Shown here in pieces: positions 36,450 to 45,265 of a stretch of DNA of 64,000 nt. Numbering within the stretch: position 1 is the stretch's first letter; every line of letters starts with the position of its first letter. Source of the DNA: Blastocatellia bacterium (GTDB lineage Bacteria > Acidobacteriota > Blastocatellia > UBA7656 > JADIYM01); NCBI GenBank assembly GCA_016705245.1, contig JADIYM010000002.1, positions 1-64,000 on the forward strand, in the 5' to 3' direction. The notes under the pieces were generated by a model that saw only the letters and a list, made by a program, of their open reading frames with translations, did no database searches and was not told the DNA's origin. Made by a program: the position numbers and the translations under genes.

Positions 36450-37532
36450 TTGACGCATCTAGACAGATCGACGGATGCGGTTCATCGTACCGAAGGGCTG
36501 AGGATCGTGGCCATCGGAGGTGGAACGGGACTGTCGACGCTTCTTGGAGGGCTCAAGCAGCACGTCGATGTCGAGATCGGCCCGCCCGGCGATGGATTGA
36601 CGGCCATCGTCACGGTGACCGACAACGGCGGGAGCTCGGGCAGGCTCCGCGAGGAGTTCAACATCCTGCCGCCGGGCGACATCCGCAACTGCATGGTCGC
36701 GCTCGCGGAGGACGAACAGCTCCTGACGCGACTCTTCCGGTACCGGTTCGCCGGTGAGGGAACGCTCGGCGGACACTCGTTCGGAAACCTCTTTCTCACC
36801 GCCCTGACGGACGTGACCGGCGACTTTCTCGAAGCCATCCGCGTGTCGAGCGAGGTGCTCGCCATTCAGGGCAAAATCGTGCCATCAACGATGGAGGTCG
36901 TCGATCTGATCGCCGATCTGGCGGATGGACGCACGGTGTGCGGCGAGCGCGAGATCGCGACGTCCGGATCGCGTGTTCGTCGCATTCGGCTTTCCAGAGC
37001 GGATTGCCGGCCGCTCGACGCGACCATCGAAGCCATTGCCTCGGCGGATCTCATTGTCCTCGGGCCGGGCTCACTTTTCTCGAGCGTCATTCCGAATCTC
37101 CTGGTGCCGGGAATTCCGGAGGCCATCACTACTTCACCCGCGCCCGTGCTCTTCGTATGCAACGGAATGACACAACCGGGTGAAACGGACGGTTTCACGG
37201 TCGAGGACCACCTCGATACCCTTGTCCAGCACGCCCCGGCGCTCCGGGTCGACCAGGTGCTCGTGAACACGCATCCGATCTCCGAGTCCCTGCGCCGTCG
37301 CTACCTTGCCGAGGGCTCAATCCAGGTGCGACTCGGATTCGGCGACAACTCGGCCGTCCCGCCGAGTCAAGACCGCGACGTATGGCTTTCGGGTCATGAC
37401 ACGAATCCGACGCGGATCACGGGACTCGACGTGATCGACGACCGCGACGTGGTTCGGCACGACGCGCGGAAACTCGCGCGCGTGGTGCTTGACACCGCAA
37501 CGGCGGCTCGCCATAGACTCGCGGTTTCCTGA
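36450..37532 (+). CDS. YvcK-type gluconeogenesis factor / CofD-like protein
   Basis: The protein is about 360 residues, with TTG at 36450 as the possible start. The family signature is VAIGGGTGLSTLLGGLK, followed by TVTDNGGSSGRLREEFNILP, GDIRNCMVAL, LGGHSFGNLFLTALTDVTGD and VLGPGSLFSSVIPNLLV. YvcK proteins bind UDP-sugars and affect central carbon flow and cell-wall precursor supply. GlmU and GlmS, which make UDP-GlcNAc, are encoded immediately downstream, a fitting context. They resemble 2-phospho-L-lactate transferase but are not thought to share its reaction. Confidence 0.88.
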   Translation: MTHLDRSTDAVHRTEGLRIVAIGGGTGLSTLLGGLKQHVDVEIGPPGDGLTAIVTVTDNGGSSGRLREEFNILPPGDIRNCMVALAEDEQLLTRLFRYRFAGEGTLGGHSFGNLFLTALTDVTGDFLEAIRVSSEVLAIQGKIVPSTMEVVDLIADLADGRTVCGEREIATSGSRVRRIRLSRADCRPLDATIEAIASADLIVLGPGSLFSSVIPNLLVPGIPEAITTSPAPVLFVCNGMTQPGETDGFTVEDHLDTLVQHAPALRVDQVLVNTHPISESLRRRYLAEGSIQVRLGFGDNSAVPPSQDRDVWLSGHDTNPTRITGLDVIDDRDVVRHDARKLARVVLDTATAARHRLAVS

Positions 37533-37601
37533 TGCGCGGCCAGCGCCGACCGTCCAACCAAGGCGCGCTCGCGAAATGCCGGATTCGGACGAGGAGGACG
37601 C

Positions 37602-38975
37602 ATGCTCGATGTTGTGATCATGGCTGCCGGTCTCGGAACGCGGATGAAGAGCCGTATGGCGAAAGTGCTGCACGCGGTTGGTGGACGCCCGCTCGTCGCA
37701 CACGTCGTTCGGGCCGCCGCCGCCCTTGGCGCGGACCGTCTCGTGACCATCGTCGGACACCAGGCGGCGTCGGTGGAAGCGGCCGTCCGCCACGCCGCAG
37801 AAGGTCGGGGCTTTTCTGAGATCGCTTTCGCGCTCCAGTCCGAGCAACTCGGCACCGGTCACGCCGTCCAGCAGGCAGCCGAACATCTCGCCGGCGAAAC
37901 GATACTGGTGCTTTCCGGCGACGTGCCGCTCCTGGAATCGGCGACGCTGCGAACGCTCGTGGACGCCCACGCGATGGAGGGAAACGCGGCGACGCTTCTC
38001 TCGGTGCGACTGGCGGATCCGACCGGCTACGGCCGGATCGTCCGTTCGGGTTCCCGAGACTTCGAGCGAATCGTCGAGCATCGGGACGCATCGGAGGCGG
38101 AGCGCGCGATCGACGAGATCAACGCAGGGATCTATGCCTTCGATCGCGAGAAGCTCGTGCCGGCGCTTGGAAGGCTCTCGACGGGCAACGAACAGGGCGA
38201 GTATTACCTCACGGATGTACTTGGCCTGCTCGTCGCGGACGGCGAGCGGGTGGGAGTCGTTCTGCACGTTGATGCCGCGGAGCTCGCCGGCATCAATACT
38301 CGGCGGGAGCTTGCCGAGACCGAGGCCCGCCTGAAACTGCGCACGCTCGGAAGGTTGATGGATGGCGGGGTGACGATCGTCGATCCTCTCAACACGTATG
38401 TTGACGACACGGTTGAGGTTGGAAGCGACACGATCATTCACCCGGGATCAATGATCTCTGGCGCGACCGTCATCGGCGAGGGATGCGAAATTGGTCCGAA
38501 CGTCCAGCTCGTCGATGCGCGAATCGCCGACAATGTCCTGGTCCGCGCGATGAGCGTGGTCGAGAAGGCGTCGATTGCGTCCGGAGCTATGATTGGTCCT
38601 TTCGCGCGCATCAGGCCGGGCACGGAGCTCGGTGAGGACGTCCACGTCGGGAACTTCGTAGAGGTGAAGAACTCGGTGCTCGGAGCCGGAGCGAAGGCGA
38701 ACCACCTGACGTATCTCGGCGACGCCGAGGTCGGTCCCCGGTCGAACATCGGTGCCGGCACGGTCACGTGCAACTACGACGGCAAGAACAAGCACCGGAC
38801 GACGATCGGCGCGGAGGTCTACATCGGCAGCGACACAATGCTGGTGGCGCCAGTGACGGTCGGCGACGGGGCGAAGACGGGTGCCGGCAGCGTGGTGACG
38901 AAGGACGTGCCGCCGAACACGCTCGTGGTGGGGGTCCCGGCGCGGGTTATCCGGAAGCTGGAACGCGAGTCCTGA
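37602..38975 (+). CDS. glmU: Bifunctional GlcNAc-1-P uridyltransferase / GlcN-1-P acetyltransferase
   Basis: ATG at 37602 is preceded by GAGGAGG and gives 457 residues. The N-terminal uridyltransferase has MAAGLGTRMKSRMAKVLH, QLGTGHAVQQA, LSGDVPLL and YGRIVRSG. The C-terminal left-handed beta-helix acetyltransferase has FARIRPGTELGEDVHVGNF, VEVKNSVLGAGAKANHLTYL and GTVTCNYDGKNKHRTTIGA. It makes UDP-GlcNAc for peptidoglycan and LPS and acts right after GlmS, encoded next. Confidence 0.96.
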   Translation: MLDVVIMAAGLGTRMKSRMAKVLHAVGGRPLVAHVVRAAAALGADRLVTIVGHQAASVEAAVRHAAEGRGFSEIAFALQSEQLGTGHAVQQAAEHLAGETILVLSGDVPLLESATLRTLVDAHAMEGNAATLLSVRLADPTGYGRIVRSGSRDFERIVEHRDASEAERAIDEINAGIYAFDREKLVPALGRLSTGNEQGEYYLTDVLGLLVADGERVGVVLHVDAAELAGINTRRELAETEARLKLRTLGRLMDGGVTIVDPLNTYVDDTVEVGSDTIIHPGSMISGATVIGEGCEIGPNVQLVDARIADNVLVRAMSVVEKASIASGAMIGPFARIRPGTELGEDVHVGNFVEVKNSVLGAGAKANHLTYLGDAEVGPRSNIGAGTVTCNYDGKNKHRTTIGAEVYIGSDTMLVAPVTVGDGAKTGAGSVVTKDVPPNTLVVGVPARVIRKLERES

Positions 38976-38985
38976 TCCCCATACT

Positions 38986-39043
38986 TCCTTTGCGCCTTTG
39001 CGCCTTTGCGTGAGATCTCGCGCAAAGGCGCAAAGGCGCAAAG
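38986..39043. repeat. Class A inverted repeat (GCGCAAAGG type), compact copy
   Basis: ctttgcgcctttgcgcctttgcg pairs with cgcaaaggcgcaaaggcgcaaag around a tgagatctcg centre, an almost perfect 58-bp palindrome. It sits between glmU and glmS, both on the plus strand. Confidence 0.88.
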
Positions 39044-39137
39044 TCACAGCAGAGACGGCAATTTTCCCGGATTTGTCCCGCACTTCGCCCCTGTGTTACG
39101 GTTCCGGGTTCTCTGACACGGAGGAATACCGCGACTT

Positions 39138-41015
<1,878 letters not shown>

Positions 41016-41036
41016 GGCCCTTCCGGTTTTAGTTGC

Positions 41037-41116
41037 GGGCTTTGCGCCTTTGCGCCTTGGCGCGAACTTCCTCAACGTTTGAAGGCGTTCGCGCAAAGGC
41101 GCAAAGGCGCAAAGGA
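41037..41116. repeat. Class A inverted repeat (GCGCAAAGG type), convergent junction
   Basis: gctttgcgcctttgcgcc...cgcgaac on the left pairs with gttcgcgcaaaggcgcaaagg on the right, with a ttcctcaacgtttgaag centre. It lies between glmS (+) and the alcohol dehydrogenase gene (-). Confidence 0.88.
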
Positions 41117-41137
41117 CGCGGTGAAGTGCCGCGCGGA

Positions 41138-42196
41138 CTATTCCGACTTGAGCGACGCCATGTCGATCGCGAAGCGGTACTTCACGTCGGACTTGAGCAA
41201 CCTCTCGTAAGCTTCGTTGACCATCTGTATGGGTATGACTTCGACGTTGGCGGTGATGTTGTGTTCACCGCAGAAGTCGAGCATCTCCTGCGTTTCTGCA
41301 ATGCCTCCGATCATCGAGCCCGAGAGACTCCGTCGGCCCATTATCAGGTTGAACGCCGCGACGCCCAGTGGCTTTGCCGGTGCGCCGACGAGTGTCAGGT
41401 TGCCGTCAGGGCCGAGCAACTGGAGATAGGCGTTGATGTCGTGATCGGCCGAGACGGTATCGAGTATGAAGTCGAAGGTGCCGGCGTGTTTCTGCATCTC
41501 GTCGAGGTTGCGGGACACGACGACCTCGTCCGCGCCGAGGCGCAGCGCGTCTTCCTGTTTGCCCGGCGACGTGGTGAATACGACGACGTGGGCTTCGAAC
41601 GCGTGAGCGAACTTCACACCCATGTGGCCCAGCCCGCCGAGGCCGACGACACCGACCTTCTTGCCCTTGGCGACTCCCCAGTGGCGCATCGGCGAATAGG
41701 TCGTGATCCCGGCGCACAGCAGGGGCGCAGTACCGGCGAGATCGAGTTTTGTCGGGACACGCAGTACGAAGCGCTCGTCGACGGTGACGCCGTCGGAGTA
41801 ACCGCCGTAGGTGACACCTCCAAGGTGCTTGTCCTCCGAGTTGAACGTGAGCGTCACGTTCTGACAGAACTGCTCGAGGCCGCCCTTGCACTTAGGACAG
41901 GTGCCGTCCGAGTCGACCATGCAGCCCACCGCGGCGAGGTCGCCGGGCTTGAAGCCAGTCACGGCCGAACCTACCGCGGTAACGCGTCCGACGATCTCGT
42001 GCCCTGGGACGATCGGGTAGACCGTGGGCATGAATTCACTCCACTCGTTCCGCACCGAATGGAGGTCGGAGTGGCAGATGCCGCAGAAGAGGATCTCGAT
42101 CTGCACGTCGTGCTCGTTCGGATCGCGCCGGGGGATCGTGGTGGACGCCAGCGATGAAGTCGCACTGGCGGCAGAGTAGGCCTTCGCGTTGTACAT
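41138..42196 (-). CDS. Zinc-dependent NADP alcohol dehydrogenase (YahK/cinnamyl type)
   Basis: The 352-residue medium-chain dehydrogenase has the catalytic zinc ligands FCGICHSDLHSVRNEW and PGHEIVGRV. The structural zinc cluster lies in GTCPKCKGGLEQFCQN, and the Rossmann loop is GVVGLGGLGHMGVKFA. This family reduces aldehydes, usually with NADPH, and is often broad in substrate. The N-terminus MYNAKAYSAASATSSLA is usual for the YahK group. It stands alone, convergent with glmS. Confidence 0.93.
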   Translation of the reverse strand: MYNAKAYSAASATSSLASTTIPRRDPNEHDVQIEILFCGICHSDLHSVRNEWSEFMPTVYPIVPGHEIVGRVTAVGSAVTGFKPGDLAAVGCMVDSDGTCPKCKGGLEQFCQNVTLTFNSEDKHLGGVTYGGYSDGVTVDERFVLRVPTKLDLAGTAPLLCAGITTYSPMRHWGVAKGKKVGVVGLGGLGHMGVKFAHAFEAHVVVFTTSPGKQEDALRLGADEVVVSRNLDEMQKHAGTFDFILDTVSADHDINAYLQLLGPDGNLTLVGAPAKPLGVAAFNLIMGRRSLSGSMIGGIAETQEMLDFCGEHNITANVEVIPIQMVNEAYERLLKSDVKYRFAIDMASLKSE

Positions 42197-42326
42197 GGAT
42201 CTGTTGCTCCTGTTTGAATGAAAAGCTGATCTTCAATTCGACCACGAACCAGGCTCGATATTGTCCATCACCGGGCAGTTTCGTCCAGTCAGACTCGCAT
42301 CGTTCCCAAACTCATTAGGGTCATCA

Positions 42327-42521
42327 ATCGGGGTCAGTTCTCACGGCCCGTTCAAACGCGCGCCGATTGGCCCAGAACCCGGAGCGCAGCGACGGGCCGG
42401 CCGCAGCATCGGTGGCGGTTGGGGAGCCGGCTCTTTCCCCTCACGGCGCCGGGCCTTCAGTCGGCCCCTCGCTGCGCTCGGGGTTCTGGGTCTAACGGGG
42501 TCAGTTCTCACGGCCCATTCG
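42327..42521. repeat. Composite repeat: outer direct repeats with an inner inverted repeat
   Basis: This fills the 383-bp gene-free stretch 42197-42579. Direct copies of cggggtcagttctcacggcc occur at 42327-42351 and 42497-42521 (one mismatch over 25 bp). Between them, cccagaacccggagcgcagcg (from about 42370) is complementary to cgctgcgctcggggttctggg (to about 42492). The layout recalls a small non-coding mobile element (MITE or REP-like pair), but I see no transposase and no second copy. The rest of the gap shows nothing. Confidence 0.65.
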
Positions 42522-42579
42522 AGAGTATCGAGCACTTGTCGAAAGCAAGGACTCGTTTTGCGAGCGAGTAGCGCGCCCG

Positions 42580-43287
42580 TCAGCTCTTCAATGAGACGGT
42601 GCTGGTTCGGAGCATTTCGCTAAGCTCGGCCAGGTCCCCTACGTGCCATCGCGCGCTCGCGTCGCGCGAGACTCCCGGGCGCAGGATCTGTACCGTCGGC
42701 ATCCCGAGCCGGTTCCCCGCGGCGATCTCGGACTCAGGATTGTCGCCGACGACCAGCATACTCTCCGGTTGCCAGCGATTCCTGTCGAGGAGCTCGCCGA
42801 AGATCCGGAACTTCCCGAGACGGACGTGTCCATCGATGTCATCGACGATCACCTCGACGAAGCGCTCGCGAATGCCGAGCGCATCGACTTTGCTCTCCTG
42901 AAAGTCACGGAATCCTGTTGTGACGAGAAACAGCGGCACACGGAACTCCGCCAGAACGTCGAGATCGCCATAGCCGCGCAGTGGCCCGGGCATACGGAGC
43001 GACCGGTATGCCTTCCAACCGGCCCTGAACATTGCGGGGGAGAATCCGTGGCGCGTGGCGATGTCGTCGTAGGAGAGGTGCCAGAAGTCCTTAATAGCCG
43101 ACTCGAGCGCTTCGTCGCTCAGGGTCCCTTTGTTCGTACGACGGATGGCGTCGATCGGCGGATCGAAGAATGCACGTCCGATCTCTTCGGGCGGTGCGAG
43201 GCACTTGTCGAGATCTAAGATTATGGCTCGAATCACGCGCGGCTCCTCCGCGAGGGAGTCTGTCGTGGTGCCGGTCATCCTGTCCAT
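42580..43287 (-). CDS. HAD-superfamily hydrolase
   Basis: About 235 residues (ATG at 43287; ATG at 43278 is possible). HAD motif I is AIILDLDKCLAP, with the nucleophile and acid Asp as D-L-D. Motif II is the Thr of VTTGF, the motif III Lys is probably LGKFRIF, and motif IV is MLVVGDNPESEIAAGNRLG. A helical cap lies between motifs I and II (about 45-95). Substrates of such small HAD phosphatases cannot be told from sequence. It ends at the composite repeat and is divergent from the septoil-knot-like gene. Confidence 0.85.
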   Translation of the reverse strand: MDRMTGTTTDSLAEEPRVIRAIILDLDKCLAPPEEIGRAFFDPPIDAIRRTNKGTLSDEALESAIKDFWHLSYDDIATRHGFSPAMFRAGWKAYRSLRMPGPLRGYGDLDVLAEFRVPLFLVTTGFRDFQESKVDALGIRERFVEVIVDDIDGHVRLGKFRIFGELLDRNRWQPESMLVVGDNPESEIAAGNRLGMPTVQILRPGVSRDASARWHVGDLAELSEMLRTSTVSLKS

Positions 43288-43365
43288 CAATGTGGCGAGC
43301 GAATCCGAGATGGACTACTGTGCAAGGAGAGTCGGAAGCTGATACCGATCCCGGGAGGTGGAGCC

Positions 43366-43725
43366 TTGAGACATACAAGCATGATTCTGTCGGTCGTTCT
43401 CGCCGTTGCCGTGGGAGCCGTGCCGTTGCGAGCCGACGGACGAGCTGCCGAGGCGCAGTCTGCGATGCACGTTGCTGCAGCGGCTTCTCGGCCAGCGCCG
43501 TGCGATCTGAAGGGGAAGGTCCAGTTCGTCGACTCGTTCCCCGACTACAAGATCCAGATCGTCGACTCGTTCCCGGACATCAAGGTCCAGAAGGTGACGT
43601 CGTTCCCGGACAGTGCCGGCGAATGGCAGATCGTCGATTCGTTTCCGGACTTCAAGGTGCAGGTCGTGGACTCGTTTCCCGACCTGAAGGTGCAGTACGT
43701 GGATTCGTTCCCTGGGTGTCCGTAG
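43366..43725 (+). CDS. Secreted small repeat protein resembling the 7(1) septoil-knot family
   Basis: A TTG start at 43366 with GGGAGGTG six bases upstream gives 119 residues. A signal peptide (MILSVVLAVAVGAVPLRADG) precedes a mature domain of about 70 residues made of near-identical units: VQFVDSFPDYK, IQIVDSFPDIK, VQKVTSFPD, WQIVDSFPDFK, VQVVDSFPDLK and VQYVDSFPGC. One Cys stands before the first unit (PCDLKGK) and one after the last, so a disulfide may close the chain. From memory this motif matches the septoil-knot family, tiny proteins with a 7(1) knot; the function is unknown. Identification rests on repeat pattern only. Confidence 0.75.
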   Translation: MRHTSMILSVVLAVAVGAVPLRADGRAAEAQSAMHVAAAASRPAPCDLKGKVQFVDSFPDYKIQIVDSFPDIKVQKVTSFPDSAGEWQIVDSFPDFKVQVVDSFPDLKVQYVDSFPGCP

Positions 43726-43733
43726 TCTGAACA

Positions 43734-43825
43734 TTGCGCGAAGCGCCCTGGAGTGCGGCGCGCAGCGCCGCTTGGATCGGTCCAAAGCGGCGCTTCACGC
43801 CGCACTCCAGAGCGCTTCGCGCAGT
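43734..43825. repeat. Class C palindrome (GCGCGAAGCGC-TGGAGTGCGGCG type), convergent junction
   Basis: ttgcgcgaagcgccctggag pairs with ctccagagcgcttcgcgca, and gtgcggcgcgcagcgccgct pairs with agcggcgcttcacgccgcac, around a tggatcggtcca centre. It lies between the septoil-knot-like gene (+) and the secreted unknown (-). Copies occur at 52240 and 62400, all at convergent gene ends. Confidence 0.9.
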
Positions 43826-43852
43826 GCTCTGGAGCGATTCGGGTCAGGGCCG

Positions 43853-44488
43853 CTATGTGCCGGAGATCGGGACGACCTTGACCCGCGAGCCGCTGAAGGG
43901 ACCCGAATCCACACCCTCGATCACCATCCCGTCGGGTGTGATGAAGTCCACCACCGAATCGGCCTCGAAACTGTCCCCATCGGCCGATAGCGTGATCGCG
44001 CAGCGGACTCGCACCCGCCCGGCGGGCTGCTTCGTCTCAGGGTCGAAGACGAACAGCTCGAACGTCAGCAGATAGTCGTTCTTCTTCCCGCTCCAGGCGC
44101 CGTGCGCCGGGCTTTCGGTCTGGGTCGTCAAGAGATCCGAAACCTCGGTGAACGTCCCGTCATCCGAAAACGTGTGGTAGGCATTGAAAGGCGCCAATCC
44201 GCCGTCGGAGGTCGGAATCGCCACGCGCCAGGATCCCGTCAAGCCGCGCGACTTCGCCGACGCCGAGCCTGCGGTGGTCCCGTTTCCATTGTCGCCCGGC
44301 GTTCCGCCGGGACGATCGTTGTCGTCGACCCGTCTCGACGATGCGACCGCTCCGTTTCCGAACATCGCACGCGCACCCCAGCCACCGCGCGCACCTGCAT
44401 TTCCCGTGGACTGCGCACTGGCAATCCCGAACGAACCAAGGACGATCGCCGCAACGAGCAGCGAGTGAAGCACTTTCAGTCGGCACAT
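43853..44488 (-). CDS. Secreted protein of unknown function
   Basis: ATG at 44488 with AAGGAG nine bases upstream gives 211 residues. A signal peptide (VLHSLLVAAIVLGSFGIASA) is followed by a Gly/Asn/Arg-rich linker (about 25-75). A beta-rich domain follows: LTGSWRVAIPTSDGGLAPFN, YHTFSDDGTFTEVSDLL, GAWSGKKNDYLLTFELFVFD and VRCAITLSADGDSFEADS, ending GVDSGPFSGSRVKVVPI. The G-x-W opening and strand pattern suggest a lipocalin-like barrel, but I do not recognise a named family. It is divergent from the ECF sigma gene with about 200 bp between them. Confidence 0.7.
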   Translation of the reverse strand: MCRLKVLHSLLVAAIVLGSFGIASAQSTGNAGARGGWGARAMFGNGAVASSRRVDDNDRPGGTPGDNGNGTTAGSASAKSRGLTGSWRVAIPTSDGGLAPFNAYHTFSDDGTFTEVSDLLTTQTESPAHGAWSGKKNDYLLTFELFVFDPETKQPAGRVRVRCAITLSADGDSFEADSVVDFITPDGMVIEGVDSGPFSGSRVKVVPISGT

Positions 44489-44686
44489 ATTCCCGTTCTC
44501 CTTACTTCCTGCAATTCGCGTTCTTGCGTTGTCGGACGACCTCAAGTCGTCCTCACACGAAAAGGCGACGCGGATTCGGGAAAAGGGTCACGGCCGCCCG
44601 AAAAAAGTTCGTTGCGTGCAGCGCTACGTGCCGGCGGTGCTACTATCGCCACAGACCGGGCCGACTTGCGACACGCGGCGAAACCG

Positions 44687-45265
44687 ATGACGACGCCCTC
44701 TCCCAACGAGGTCACCGAGCTGCTTCTGGCGTGGGGCCATGGCGACGCGTCGGCGCTCGAGAGGCTCATGCCGCTCGTGTACGACGAGCTCAGGCGACTT
44801 GCTCACCGCTACATGGGCGGAGAACGCGAGAATCACGTGCTGCAGACCACGGCGCTCGTCAACGAAGCCTACCTTCGGCTCATCGATTCGAGCCGGGTGC
44901 AGTGGCAGAACCGCGCGCACTTCTTCGCCGTTTCGTCGCAGCTGATGCGGCGCGTGCTCGTCGACATCGCGCGGGCCCGCGATCGCGAGAAACGAGGAGG
45001 CGGCCGGATTCAGGTCTCGCTCAACGAGTCGATCGTCGGCGTGGACGAGCGACGCGCCGACCTGATCGCCCTCGACGATGCGTTGACCGCGCTGGCCGCG
45101 ACCGACGAACGGGCGAGCCAGGTCGTCGAGATGCGTTTCTTCGGCGGGCTCGAGAATGACGAAGTCGCCGAGGCTCGGGTTTCCGTCGAGACCGTCAAGC
45201 GCGACTGGCGGTGGGCGCGTGCTCGGCTTCTGAAAGAGATTGGCGGCGAGGGCGAGAACCCGTGA
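44687..45265 (+). CDS. ECF-type sigma factor (kinase-linked group)
   Basis: ATG at 44687 gives 192 residues. Sigma-2 (RLMPLVYDELRRLAHRYMGG, TTALVNEAYLRLID, RAHFFAVSSQLMRRVLVDIA) and sigma-4 (VVEMRFFGGLENDEVAEA, VSVETVKRDWRWARARLLKE) match the ECF group that is typically encoded with Ser/Thr kinases in acidobacteria and planctomycetes. The stop overlaps the GTG start of the kinase gene (GTGA). In the known arrangement the kinase may act on the sigma factor instead of a classical anti-sigma factor; that is inference here. Confidence 0.92.
   Translation: MTTPSPNEVTELLLAWGHGDASALERLMPLVYDELRRLAHRYMGGERENHVLQTTALVNEAYLRLIDSSRVQWQNRAHFFAVSSQLMRRVLVDIARARDREKRGGGRIQVSLNESIVGVDERRADLIALDDALTALAATDERASQVVEMRFFGGLENDEVAEARVSVETVKRDWRWARARLLKEIGGEGENP

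Noticed and set aside
39044..39137. glmS leader considered for a glmS ribozyme
   Set aside because: The leader is under 100 nt and lacks the conserved ribozyme core; the glmS ribozyme is essentially a Firmicutes-type element.
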